Source: Chrysomallon squamiferum (lineage: Eukaryota; Mollusca; Gastropoda; Neomphalida; Peltospiridae). Taken from it: DNA of 60,000 bases. The position numbers and the translations under genes are program-made. Below the pieces are notes generated by a model. The model saw only the letters and a list, made by a program, of their open reading frames with translations. It had not been told where the DNA came from and ran no database searches. Below, piece by piece: positions 12,945-25,213 of this stretch (position 1 is its first letter; the number at the start of each line of letters is the position of its first letter). Location of the stretch: the NCBI GenBank assembly GCA_012295275.1, contig CM022673.1, positions 29,833,136 through 29,893,135 on the forward strand, given 5' to 3'.

Positions 12945-14662
12945 TGTGTGTGTGTAAGTGGGTGTGTGTTTAATGTACGTATACCTGGCCAACTTAAATG
13001 TGCTAATTATGCTATTAAGTTCGAGAAAGAGCTGATATTTGCGCTTATAATTATTATTTTGCTGTTGTTTTAGCCATTTACAATAACAAGATAAAATTCA
13101 TATCATGAATATTGTTAAATATATTATATGTGACGTGTGAGATTTCTGTCCACAGTATGTTTGCCTGTTTGGCTATTAGCCGTTCAAACAACTGACTATA
13201 TTTTTATTTTTATTTCAAACTAAACACATTTTATCTTCAACATTATATTTATTAAAACATATATTTCGTTAATATTTTCTCTCTTTCTTCTTTTATTCCC
13301 TATATCTTACTCTCTTCTCATAATTATTAATATTCAATTAATTTTCTTTCAGGCAAAATGTTCCACTGCCTGATATTTTGTTTGGTTACTAATTAATTAC
13401 ATTTCTGTTGATTGTAGAATACTGCATTGTAAATTACTTCATACAGTGTTACATTTCTAATTAATAGAATGTGCATTCATTAATTAATTAGGGATCTGAG
13501 ATCATAATGAAATTGGCAGTCTCTTGTTAATGTCACTGTTTACATATATTTGTCTGTATAAACGAAAAACTTTGTATTTGATTAAAAATTCGTCAGAACG
13601 TATTTTCACTTCAAATAAGCTATAAAAACACAGTTCTCTAGAGTATTGAACAATTCGGTTTATTTCTACTGCAGCAACCAGTACTGCTACTGGTAGTAAT
13701 TTCTATCAATATAACTAATATATTCAACTGATAGAGAGAGCATTATTATCTAAACAGCTGTAACGTATGTGCACAATGTATGTAACACTGCATATTAGTA
13801 TGAACGTACGGTGAGTGTATGTATACGTATGTGTTCAGTTTAGTACCGATGTCGTTGGTATGCTTATTAAAGCGCACGTGTACAGTTTGGTACGTGTGTC
13901 GTGTATGTGCATTTTCTCAACTAAAATGTTTTATGTTTCAGTTGGTCGAGGAAGGTAGACTAAGCAGCGCTATTCTCGAAGACGCCAAAAAACCCATGGA
14001 CAAGAGAGCTTACATGGGAATCTGCATGAAGAGAACTAACAACCAGTTCGTGCCAGTCCCTTGCATCCGAGGTATTTGACCTTCTAGTTAAAATTTACAG
14101 ATAGCTCATATTTACAGGTAAAACACACAAACGGTGATATGACAGTAACACTGTATTCCCACTGCAGGTGTCCGATATGAGAAGACTCCTTTATAATTAA
14201 TCAGCATGAGTCTTGTCACGTTTGAAATACATTTTACGTGTTATTGTAATATAATTAGACGGTGTTAACTATACTTGATTCTTTTATTGTTTCAAGAAAA
14301 ATAAAATATTAATTAATAAATAGTTAAATAATAATAATAATAAGAAGAAGAATGACAATAATAAAATAATGATAATGTTAATAATAAATAAACTAATACT
14401 GATGATGCACAAACATGAAAGACATTTGAAAGCTAATGTTATTTTGTATCTACGTTTGAACACTTACACGATTTTTGTATTTTAGCAGTTACTTGCGAAT
14501 ATCGATTACTTTTGAGAAGCTGTAGTAATAACAAAAACAACTACGAACACAAAGACGGCAACATAAGCAACAACATTAACAATAACAACAACAACAACAA
14601 CAACAAAACAATAACAATAATATTTTATATATTTTTCTTTTCTGTTTTCAGATTACAAATGA
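10081..14662 (+). CDS. PKYMDT-type neuropeptide precursor (106 aa, four coding exons)
   Basis: Secreted prohormone. Coding exons are 10081-10167, 10725-10817, 13942-14071 and 14652-14662. All introns are GT-AG and the frame holds throughout (phases 0, 0, 1). Residues 1-23 form a signal peptide (hydrophobic core LAVLGSFLTLLIL, cleavage likely after SHG). AAKR (34-37) precedes PKYMDT (38-43), followed by a lone Arg44. A linker leads to a second dibasic site, DKR (80-82), releasing a C-terminal peptide that starts AYMGIC and ends PCIRDYK. Cys88 and Cys101 are the only cysteines and probably form a disulphide; KR at 90-91 lies inside that loop. I recall PKYMDT precursors from molluscan neuropeptide surveys; the match here is to the core peptide, not a database search. 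Expected processing is in neuronal secretory granules by prohormone convertases. The last exon encodes only DYK and the stop. Confidence 0.85.
12899..12956. repeat. (GT)n microsatellite in intron 3 of the neuropeptide gene
   Basis: Mostly perfect GT dinucleotides with two short interruptions. The Cys/Val ORF across it is a repeat artefact. Confidence 0.95.
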
Positions 14663-15315
14663 GCATCGGTTTGACCTAACTGAAGCTGAACTCTAATGAA
14701 ATGAAACTGTAAAAAAACACAAAACAAATATTTTTCTTCTTCTTGGTTTCTTTGTTTTTGTTTTCATCGCTCTTGCTAAAGTTTGAATTTTATGTTCCAA
14801 AATTCAGAAAAAAATAAAATAAAAAGGACATTTGTGGAAATAACGTTTTTCAATTTCAAAATAAACACATCGCAGCAGATGTTGTCTTCAAGCGCCATAT
14901 TGTTTTCCAAACAACCAATCACTATTTTTGTTACACTGGGAGTTTTTAAAAAATCTTTCATTATTAAAATTTCTTATAGTGGATCTCATCGATTATATAA
15001 GTAGGAATAAATATTGTCATTAATTTTTATTAATAAAAATAATATTAGAAATCTTGAGCCATTATTCTGACCAGTTTTATTTACGGTAATATTTGAAATA
15101 ACAGTGACATAATTTGATAACTATTAGTATTAAAACTAAAAATTAATATTTCCTCTTTAAGTGAAATCGGAAGGTAGACTGGAGGATGATGTCTTCAGTT
15201 TACGTTTGATCTGAACAGGAATGAAACAAAAAAGAAATCTGTCGATGTTCTGTTAGTCCAATAAAGTAAACATGTAGATAGAATTAATTTAGATGTTCAC
15301 GTTATGCAATAAACA
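14663..15315 (+). other. Likely 3'UTR of the neuropeptide gene
   Basis: Sequence after the TGA at 14660-14662. AATAAA polyadenylation signals occur at about 14813, 15260 and 15307, so the end is ambiguous. No further exon of the gene was seen. Confidence 0.4.
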
Positions 15316-16266
15316 TATCATTAAATTAAAAACCCTTTATTCCATTAATTATCAGTATTTAATTGATGTTTATATTTCCGTAGCGTTAATAAAAGTGTTT
15401 TAACAGATCATAAACGTTTTATGTTTGTCTTTTTCTTTACTGATTGGTTGATTTATGCTGTTAACTTAAAAAAAAAAAAAAACAAACAAAAAAAAAAAAA
15501 AGAAAAGAAAAGAAAAAGAATAAAGAATTCAGTATACTGAATGATAGAATAAATAATTATGTAGGAGAATGGCAATAGTTAATCGTTACACAGAGGCGGT
15601 TTTACTATCATTAATCCTTCTTTTTCTTCTTCTTATTATTATTATCACCATCGCCATCGTCGCTGTCGTCTTTCTAATGTATTCAGTATCCTTACATCAC
15701 GACTGAAATGTGCTATACGGTTGGCTTCGGCCACATTGTGGACCCCTTGTGGTCAGAGAGTATTCACGAGGGGCCAGTAAAGAGAATTAATCGAAAAGAA
15801 TTCTCCAGTCTTTCTGTCAATGTGTACGTTAAACTAAAATAATGTTACAGTGTGGAATGGCTGGTAAAAAGAGGGATCGCTGAATACGAAGATAGAAAGT
15901 CAAGGAGACAGGGATCGAAACATGTTTTGAAACTGTTAGTTTATAATTATATCAAACGAAAGACGAAATAATATTAGTCTGACACGTACAATCATATTTC
16001 CAAGTGGTAAATTCATTATGCTATTAATTATTAACAACAATATGCTCTGGTTGATGACTGTTTCGCTGTATTCTGATACATCTGTGACATTTGAAATATG
16101 AAACCAACATAAAATTCATTATAAAATTAATTTTTGATAGTTTTACTGTTCACGTATAATACACTATGTGAAGTATAGCACGGGAACAACAAGTTTTGTT
16201 ACTGAAACCTTTATAAAAATAGTGACAGGTGAACAAATGTTTTTGTTTTTTTCACACATAAATAAA

Positions 16267-16508
16267 TTCCGGTGATTATTGTTCCACTGCACATCTTAAT
16301 GGGACTTAATTTTAATTTGTTAACAACATCAATACTACTACTGCTACTACTGTTTACCTAAATACTACTAATACTACTACTACTTCAACTGATACTACTA
16401 CTACTACTAAAAACACACATACACATTCCGGTGATTATAGTTCCACTGCACGACTTAATGGGGCTTAATTTTAGATTTTTACAACATCAGAACTACTACT
16501 ACTACTAT

Positions 16509-16591
<83 letters not shown>

Positions 16592-16600
16592 GTAACAGTA
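16267..16600. repeat. Direct repeat pair with (ACT)n and (AAT)n tracts
   Basis: Two copies of a roughly 75-bp segment beginning TTCCGGTGATTAT start at about 16267 and 16426. They share GTTCCACTGCAC and TTAATGGG, and each runs into an ACT/TAC trinucleotide tract. The second tract continues as (ACT)n then (AAT)n. This looks like a duplication seeded by, or carrying, the trinucleotide repeat. Confidence 0.75.
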
Positions 16601-16892
16601 ATAAACATGACCACAAAGGAGTGATTTGGGATGACTCAGAATGACAGATTCGAGGGTCAGAAACTGATTCTGAAATCTTCCTCTATATTCCAGATAGAAC
16701 TTTAGGTCATCTAGTTAAATTGAAACGAGTCGCAAGGTTTTCAGAATCTTTACGTAGATCCAGCCTTGTCTTCAGAACTGTTTGTTTCCACTGTGGATGT
16801 GTAATAATGCAGTTATAACAGTTAGATTTACGTTTGACGAAATACTAATCTTTCCCTGTGTATGTAAATCTCTGTGTGTTAATGCATGTTTG

Positions 16893-17066
16893 TATATATG
16901 TATTGTATGCATTTAGGTAAGAGTGTTACATGAATGTGTGTATGTGTCTCTCTCATTCTCTCTGTATGTACATGTATATATGTATTGTATGCATTTAGGT
17001 AAGAGTGTTACATGAATGTGTGTATGTGTCTCTCTCATTCTCTCTGTATGTACATGTATATATGTA
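16893..17066. repeat. 82-bp perfect tandem duplication
   Basis: A unit containing TATTGTATGCATTTAGGTAA and a TCTCTCTCATTCTCTCTG stretch is present twice in a row with an 82-bp period. I saw no differences between copies, so the duplication is recent or an assembly effect. It adjoins a TATC tract at 17100-17156. Confidence 0.9.
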
Positions 17067-17099
17067 TATGTGTGTGTGTTATATATAGATATATATAAG

Positions 17100-17156
<57 letters not shown>
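17100..17156. repeat. (TATC)n tetranucleotide microsatellite
   Basis: Perfect TATC units immediately downstream of the 82-bp tandem duplication. Confidence 0.95.
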
Positions 17157-17158
<2 letters not shown>

Positions 17159-17734
17159 ATGTGTATGTATATTATCTGGGTTTGTATGTATTTGTCGTTT
17201 GCATGTGGACTTCGTGCGTGCATGTGTCCATAAGCCTGCGCATGTTTTCATCCGCGAGCCTAACTATACAGTGAAATAAACAACCCACCCACCCACAGTG
17301 GTGTTTATTACATTAGTCTCTGCCAGACATCCACTACCCGGCTTCGTCTCTGTAATTGAGTCTGTGTTAAGTCTGTCTAACATCACGACTGAATTCCAGA
17401 GACATAACATCGTAGTTCTATTTAATCAGTTTGTGTGAAAGCCAGTAAGTACAGTTCTTAGCAAACTTAATAGTTCAAAACACATATTTTATGCAAGGTC
17501 GTCTTATTCATAACGTTAACTAGACTGAAAGCTAGGAGCCTGTAATTTTAATTTATATTTTAATTTTTGTATTTTATCTGAAGCTCTGTTACCTTCTGTA
17601 GTGGCATGAAAGATCGACACTTATATTAGTACTTACATTTTGACAAATACTGATAAACATCAAGAATGGTAATAACGGGGGAGCGGAATCAGAGAAATAT
17701 CAGCAGTAAGAAGAAAAACAACAACAAAAATAAA

Positions 17735-18930
17735 ATAATAATAGTAGTAATAGCAGTAGTGTAAGTAGTAATAGTAGTACTAGCAGTAGTAGCAGTAGCA
17801 ATAGTAGTAGTAGCAGTAGTAATAGTAGTAATAGCAGTAGTAGCAGTAGTAAAAGTAGTAATAGCAGTAGTAGCAGTATAATAGTAGTAATAGCAGTAGT
17901 AATAGTAGTAATAGTAGTAGTAGCAGTAGTAGCAGTAATAATAATAGTAATAGCAGTAGTAGTAGTAGTGGTAGTAGTAATAGTAGTAATAGTAGTAGTA
18001 GCAGTAGTAGCAGTAATAATAATAGCAGTAGTAGTAATAGTAGTGATAGTAGTAATAGTAGCAGTAGTAGCAGTAATAATAATAGTAATAGCAGTAGTAG
18101 TAATAGTAGTAATAGTAGTAATAGTAGTAATAGCAGTAGTAATAGTAGTAGTAGCAATAGTAGCAGTAATAATAATAGTAATAGCAGTAGTGGCAGTAGT
18201 AATAGTAGTAATAGTAGTAGTAGTAGTAGTAGTAGTAGCAGTAATAATAATAGTAATAGCAGTAATAGTAATAATAGTAATAGTAGTAGTAGTAATAGTA
18301 GTAATAGCAGTAGTAATAGTAGTAGTAGCAATAGTAATAGTAGTAGTAGTAGTAGTAATAGCAGTAGTAATAGTAGTAATAAAATAATAGTAATAATAGT
18401 AGTGGCAGTAGTAATAATAGTAATAACAGTAGTGGCAGTAGTAATAGTAGTAATAGTAGTAATAGCAGTAGTAGCAGTAATAATAATAGTAATAACAGTA
18501 GTGGCAGTAGTAATAGTAGTAATAGTAGTAGTAGCAGTAGTAATAGTAGTAATAGTAGTAATAGTAGCAGTAGTAATAGTAGTGATAGTAGTAATAGTAG
18601 CAGTAGCAGTAGTAATAGCAGTAGTAGCAGTAGTAATAATAGTAATAGCAGTAGTAGTAGTAATAGTAGTAATAGTAGTAACAGCAGTAGTAATAGTAGA
18701 AATAGCAGTAGTAGCAGTAGTAATAGTAGTAATAGTAGCAGTAGTAATAGTAGTAATAGTAGTAATAGTAGCAGTAGTAATAGCAGTAGTAGCAGTAGTA
18801 ATAATAGTAATAGCAGTAGTAGTAATAGTAGTAATAGTAGTAGCAGCAGTAGTAATAGTAGTAATAGTAATAATAGTAGTAGTTGCAGTAGTAATAGTAG
18901 TAATAGTAATAGTAGCAGTAGAATAGTAGA
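17735..18930. repeat. 1.2-kb degenerate trinucleotide array (TAG/TAA/CAG)
   Basis: Almost every triplet across about 1.2 kb is TAG, TAA or CAG (plus-strand phase), with rare TGG, TAC or AAG variants. Triplet phase slips only about twice (near 17878 and 18375). There are longer internal repeats: a block around CAGTAGTAATAAT recurs at 18628 and 18793 (165 bp apart), and one around AACAGTAGTGGCAG recurs about 70 bp apart near 18425-18495. The 422-codon poly-Leu/Tyr frame on the minus strand and the Val/Ile/Ala frames on the plus strand are artefacts of this structure. Confidence 0.95.
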
Positions 18931-19826
18931 AAAGGTCAGAAAAGAAAACAAGAGCACTGACCTAAGGATTCAGCTACCTTATATCTGATCAAAGATTAGT
19001 TTCTCTTTCTCGCACTTGAAAGACATATATTTTGCCATTTGTAGGTTAATGTCATTATGTTGGTAAAGGGTTAATCCTAATTAAATTTCCTAGCTGTATG
19101 AAAGACCATAAAAGACGAAATTCCACATCTACTGTCCTCAGAGCGACTCATACAATTTCATTTGCGAAAGAAAAGAAAAATGGAAGAATTCCAACGATTC
19201 ATCTCATCGACTTCAAAATTAAAGGCTATGTTGCTAAATCTTATATATTATGTTTACATAGGGCATCAACTACGAATAAAACTGCTATCTTGGGAACAGT
19301 TTCAAGCCTGATAAAAATCAAATTAAAACAAGATCCTTGCTGTAATCCATGCGTAAAACTGAGTTAATAACAGCTACTGACTTTAATGTTAGTAACAATG
19401 AAGTGAGATTATATGACATTTTGAATATCATAATTTTGAATGTAAAATACTGATATATTCCAGTGATGTAATTATTAATTTTGTTTTCTGTCATGTGCAC
19501 TAAATATTTAAATACTCGAAGATTATTTGAAATCCCATTTGAAATGGTTTTAAAATGTTTGCTTAAATCGATGACTGAAACCATATTTCACAGTGCTTTA
19601 ATTTTAGGTATATTACGTGTATGTTATCTTCTTTTTTTTTTCTTTTTTTTTTTCAATAAAGCGTAAGTCGCGAAAAATAATATGAATGAGAAAGAAAATA
19701 ATAATAATAATAAATATAACAAAAAAGTAAAATATTAAAAAAGAAAGAAATGTGGAGACAGAAGGTTAAAATAATCAGTAAATTAAATGAATAAAACCGG
19801 AAACTTTTCAAACTTCACAGAATGCA

Positions 19827-19827
19827 C

Positions 19828-19876
<49 letters not shown>
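19827..19876. repeat. (CA)n microsatellite
   Basis: Near-perfect CA dinucleotide tract in intergenic sequence. Confidence 0.95.
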
Positions 19877-19877
<1 letters not shown>

Positions 19878-20867
19878 TAATGTGGTTGCAGCAGTAATAG
19901 TAGTAATTAGAACTGGGGAATTTTTATATTTTCAAATATTTTAAGTACTGACTCATAGATTCACTTCTCTCTCTTATCATTTTAACGTGACAAAATAAAA
20001 ACACGATCATTCAATTAACAGATGAAAAATAAGACACTCTGCTTCGGACAGCGATGCTAAATTTAGCGATAAATTATTAAATCTACCGTTTCACAGCACA
20101 ACCACAAAGCAGTTTCCCGCCTTAATCTCATTTGCTGTCTGCTTCCGAACATTTAATATTGCATAATGGCAGTTCTTTCCCGATATTTATAGCATTAGTT
20201 TCTTATTGTATTCTTTGAGGATGGGTCCCAATATTCAAGGTTCAATCATTTAAATTTAGAGTGACAATAAATATTTAAAATCTAGTGTTATTTCTTGCAG
20301 TTCTCGGACGCGCATCGGCAATAAATATTATTTTAAATAGAAGATGCTATGGTAGGTGTGCCGAAGGTAGGGATACTGCAGTCTGCATGGTTTGAAATGA
20401 ATTCTATAAGGATTTAGAAGCAGAAATTATTTTCTTTTAAAAAAATAAAAAAATAAAAATAAATAATTTAATAACAATAATAATAAAACAACAACAACAA
20501 CACACACACACACATACTAAAGTAATTTTCCAAATGCATCATTTACATCCGAAATATCAATGACAGAAATATGTATTCTGAAGCAGTGATGCGTGTCGTG
20601 TACACAAACTTATTAAATATTTATTTACGTTTTGTGAATCAATTTACCAGAATATTTTTTTTTTTTTTAAATAGCTTAAAACAGAAAAATTATAAAATAA
20701 AACAAATATACACATAATAATAATAATAATAATAATATTAATAACATAAGTGAAAAGTCGCTAATGAATCCTTACTGGTAACTCAGTATCATGATAATAC
20801 TGGCATATCTTTAATGACTATCATCGAACATTATGAATGAAACAATTAATATCCAAAAAGAACAACT

Positions 20868-20971
<104 letters not shown>

Positions 20972-21412
20972 TGATACTTTCGTGGATGTTTTAGATGTTG
21001 AATACTTTTTGTTTTAACGAAAAAGAGTGAAAATTTAATTTTTAACTAATTTTTTTATACGGCCGGTTGAGGGACCTTTAATATTTTTATTTATTTATTT
21101 TTTGTTTTAATTTTCTGTTGTAAAACTGTATCAAGTGTTATAATGAATGTATCAAGGCAATCATTCAAATAACGTGATCAGTTTACTTTTTACATGTAAA
21201 TGCGACCCATAATTCTTTGAAAATGGAAGTAAATATGATATAAAAAAAAATTATAATGGTTTCAGGTATCGTTTTACAGCTACGTACTCAGAACTGTCCG
21301 CTATGGAGATTAGCAGAGTAACGTGTCCACAATACGGCATCTAATGAGAATAGTCATCTTCATATTCACGAGCCAATGTCTGTGAAAATTATTTATTTTA
21401 TTTTATTATCAT

Positions 21413-21417
21413 CATCA

Positions 21418-21470
<53 letters not shown>
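21413..21470. repeat. (ATC)n-(ATT)n microsatellite
   Basis: A few ATC units run into a perfect ATT tract. Confidence 0.95.
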
Positions 21471-21687
21471 TGGCTGACGACGTCGTAAGTTATCAAAAAA
21501 AAAAATTAGGTTGCGACCTTTGCAGCAATTTCTACTCAGTAATAGACATCTACGAATACGAGGCATTGATTAAATGGCATATTTCGCCAAATTACTTTTA
21601 ACTGATTGCATTATGAAGGTATGCGTATTTAAAAGTTTGTAAACACTGATCGGCGTTCGACGCTGCCATCTTGGATTTCGATCGGAA

Positions 21688-21709
21688 ATTTCCGTGAGCT
21701 CACGGAAAT
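21688..21709. repeat. 22-bp perfect palindrome with overlapping 12-bp palindrome
   Basis: The 20-base core TTTCCGTGAGCTCACGGAAA is its own reverse complement, and flanking A and T extend it to 22 bp. It overlaps a second perfect palindrome, CGGAAATTTCCG (21683-21694). A YY1-like GCCATCTTG lies just upstream near 21665. The patch is less AT-rich than its surroundings. It could be a dimeric transcription-factor site. Confidence 0.7.
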
Positions 21710-22177
21710 GTTTTAACTTAAAGATTTTTAATTATTTTTTTACCTCTGTTTTCTGAACTTTGTATGATTTACACTGATAAAGCTAAGGATGATTGTTCAT
21801 ATTTCCAAACCAATATGTCGCGCACCTTTCGTAACTACTTTTTCAACTTTATCAAACTTTTCAAACTGGATTTTTTCTATTTTTTCTATGCAAATGCGTT
21901 CATAATAAACTAAAAATATAATTCGGTAAAAGATTAATATATTAACTTTTCTAAATGGCAATATTCCCGTGTCAGAACCCAACAGAAAAGAACATTCAGG
22001 TGTAGTTTGCACCCATTAAATTCTGGATGCCTTTTTTCCCGGTGACGTAATTTGTGCCGTTACGAGTTATCGTTCCTGTAGGTCCATGCTACCTAATATT
22101 TATTCTTTAATATGACTTCAAGTTACCGTGTGTACATATTCACACACCTAGGTATCTCTAGATCAAAGAGATTATTT

Positions 22178-22990
22178 ATACCGTGAAATCCAGTTAATCA
22201 AATATAATAAAGGTACCGGACCAATTATCCGGCAAGACCAGAAAGTTTTTTCGCGACGCTATTTTCATAGTTCACGCGCGTGGGTGTTGTTCTCACCAGA
22301 CTGGAACTACTCTTACAAGCCGCGTGGCGTCCATCACTCGCCGCATTGTTTACATGTCGAATCGCCACAGTTGTGTATCGTCAATTTTCTTTATGTTTTT
22401 AATATTAAAATATTTATGCTAAATATTTACGTATTTAGATGCCTTGGTACCAGAAAACCGGAAAGTCCAGAACTCCGGAATGCCTCAGGCCCCTAGGAGT
22501 CCGGATAATTGGTCCGGCACCTGTAAAATTACAACTGATCCTCCACTGAATATTGACTAAAAAAAAAAACTGAAGTTCAGCTACCTAAAATATACTTAAT
22601 CTTCTAAGAAAACCAAAAAACACTACATGTTTATTAAATTCAAAGTAGCAGTTTCAACAATTTTATGCTATCTATCAAGATTAGTTTGAAAAGTTTTACA
22701 TTTTTTTCACTATAAATTCTGCAAACTAGATTACTATGATTCAAATCTGGTTCCACATCCATTACTTATAGCTTAAGCTCTTTAAATTTAATTATGACAA
22801 AGTCACTGATTAGCCACACAGTTGCACGCATTTGGCATAATGTCATTAACAGCAAAGTTTGAATGCTCGCTCTGTTTGCTCACATGCAGGAAGTTTGAAA
22901 GTGTGTTAGTTAAATGTTTTCACAGTGCTCACCAAAGGATCATTGCAGATAATATCATTACGTGTATATGTGTATCTCTCTCTCTGAATA
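22178..22990. mobile_element. Degenerate interspersed repeat, copy 1 (interrupted by a MITE)
   Basis: Flanking the MITE at 22210-22523 is sequence that reappears at about 31187-31590. Shared landmarks are GTTAATCAAATATA before the MITE, AAATATACTTAA near 22590, GCAAACTAGATTACTATGATTC near 22720 versus GCAAACTAGACTGTTACGATTC near 31380, and a CACATGCAGGAA-like segment near 22880. The copies are clearly diverged and outer borders are approximate. The copy at 31 kb lacks the MITE, so that site shows the pre-insertion state. Confidence 0.6.
22210..22523. mobile_element. 314-bp MITE with 23-bp inverted terminal repeats and TA target duplication
   Basis: The left end (22210-22232) and the reverse complement of the right end (22501-22523) share GCCGGACCAATTATCCGG, written ACCGGACC at the left, with two mismatches over 23 bp. 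TA dinucleotides at 22208-22209 and 22524-22525 flank the ends. TA duplication, CCGG-rich termini and small non-coding size fit a non-autonomous element of the Tc1/mariner-pogo (Tigger) group. The 70-codon ORF inside is not recognisable as transposase. Confidence 0.8.
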
Positions 22991-25213
22991 TATTTATAAA
23001 TTAACAACTGAAACAATTTATTAGTCATAATTTAAACCACATTCATCAGAATAAATAAATAAATAAATAAATAAATAAGCATATATACACACCCAATAAA
23101 ATATTAAATAATAAATCCCCCTTTTTTTCAAATCACTGTTTAAACAAGTGTGAAAAAGATTTTACTTGTCAGTGTAATACAACTAATACAATAAAATAAT
23201 CTAGATTTGCTCCACTATGCATTAAAAAAAAAAAAAAAATATGGCTAGGTTTTAGCCATATTTTATTATGCTACATAATTTCTAATAATAATATTGACGA
23301 TCATGGAAATAATAATTATCCTGTGTTTTACACTATCAGTTACCTGTTGAATGCCAAGCACATGCTGACAGTAATCAGCTTTATGAAAACTATTTCTGCT
23401 CCCGATTAATTTTCAGTCATAAACTTCATTATCAAAAATATAATATCCCTCTTTCTGAGATGAGGCATCTGTCCCTAATTAGCTTTTAATTATTACCCCT
23501 ATAATTATAATCTTGGCTCTGTCTCAAAATTATTACCACTATTATTATAATTTTCTGAATTCCTAGTTCTGTCCCCAGTTAATTTTTGCTCCCAAGTTCT
23601 TGCTTCATCATGATACCCACAGTGGAAGTTAGTACAATATGTTTAAGTCAAATGGTTTCAGCATTGCACCATTAACACATAACTAGGAGTCTGTATCAAC
23701 ATCTACTAAAAATATGATAATAAATATATAAATCAGATCAGTTTCATGCAATTACTTTGATTTTTTTTTATAAATCCTATAAGGCTCAATTAAAAACAAA
23801 GTTCTGGATATGGTAAATTTCTGGTCACAAAAACATGAATAATGTATCAGAAATTGCTCTTGTATTACAACTGTTAATAACAACTGTTTAATGAGTTTTT
23901 TTTACTTCAGTGAAAAAACAACACTTCAGTATATTAAAATTTTAATAATTATCAGATGTCAAACACAGGTATTTTACTGTTATGATGAAATTAATTTAAT
24001 ACATAAATAAAAACAAGAAAGGTAGACCTAATGTTACAACATAGGCTGAGAGTGTTTTCATTAACACAATCAAACAAGAATGGATGGAATGGAAATAGAC
24101 CAACAGATGTACTAAAGTAGAAATGATCCTATGATCATCAAACCTCAAAACTGAGTAACAGCCCAGTCTTTATTCCTGACTTACTGAATAATAAATTAGA
24201 GACATGCAGAATGTTAAACAGGAAACATACAGAACTTTCTTTATCTCTTAATTCCATTCTCTTTACACTTTTAAAAAAATTAAATATTCCTTTAACAAAA
24301 AATCTGAAAATTATTTGATGTTGCTACCTTCTCACTTGTTTTTCTGTTTTTTCAAATTGGTAATTCTGATATTAGCATTTTAGATACTAATATTACAAAT
24401 ATTTTCAGTTTTCTCAGATATGTTATTAAGAAGAGGAAAACAACAAAGCCTGAAATCAACTTAACAAAACAGTATGTGCTATCTAGAAAAAGGTTAGTCA
24501 TATACACAGACACACATACACATACAGACACACACACACATATATAAACTGGTGAAAGTGAGAATCTGTTATTAGGAAACATTATTATTGTCCAGTCTCC
24601 TCACAACTGATTAAAAAGAAATACTTAACAAAACTAATCAATAATCTAACAAAATAAATAATTTAACTGACTGCAGCATTTAACCAAATAATTATAAAAC
24701 TGTCATAAATAATCGAATTAATGCAAACTGATGATTCTTAAGTAATACTTTCAATGTCTTCAGTCAAATTTCAAAGGCAAAAATTCGTTTGAATTACAAT
24801 CCAAGCTTGTCCTCCATTTTAAATAAGTTCATTCTGCAGAGGTGTCAAAACACCTTTCAAAAAAGTCTAAAATCAGTGCTGCAACAACACAAAAAATAAT
24901 CCAAACAATTTTAAATTGCATCCTAATGAAACAGATGCTTTATATCTGTGATACTGAATGTCCATTATTCTGCAAAAACATTAATGAATCAGTACTGACA
25001 TCTTTTTCTTATGATTCACCCACATACAGCATTATTTAACCATGAATTCATGAAAAAGAATAATGTATTATATACAAAAACTGGTTAAATTTTCTAAACA
25101 TTTCCATGATGTGTGGTAGGTTTCTCCCTTCTCTTGTGAAATTCCAAACAAGGCATTTTTTTTCATTTGTTATTGTATTCCCCTCATTTTTAAACTATGC
25201 ACATTTTATGTTT
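22991..25213. other. Intergenic sequence and likely SNF8 3'UTR
   Basis: AT-rich, with an (AAAT)n tract near 23050-23080, a short hairpin at 23236-23264 and small CA-rich patches near 24500-24545. SNF8 is transcribed leftward into the right end. No clear polyadenylation signal was identified close to its stop. No gene was recognised. Confidence 0.5.
23236..23264. repeat. Perfect 12-bp hairpin
   Basis: AAAATATGGCTA (23236-23247) and TAGCCATATTTT (23253-23264) are exact reverse complements around a 5-base loop, directly after an A-run. It may mark the end of a small element or an RNA hairpin. No function is assigned. Confidence 0.6.

Noticed and set aside
16893-17066. CRISPR-like repeat array
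   Set aside because: Only two long contiguous copies with no spacers, in animal DNA. It is a tandem duplication.
17689-18957. 422-codon poly-Leu/Tyr ORF on the minus strand, and Val/Ile/Ala ORFs on the plus strand
   Set aside because: Pure products of the TAG/TAA/CAG triplet array, with no complex sequence or gene structure.
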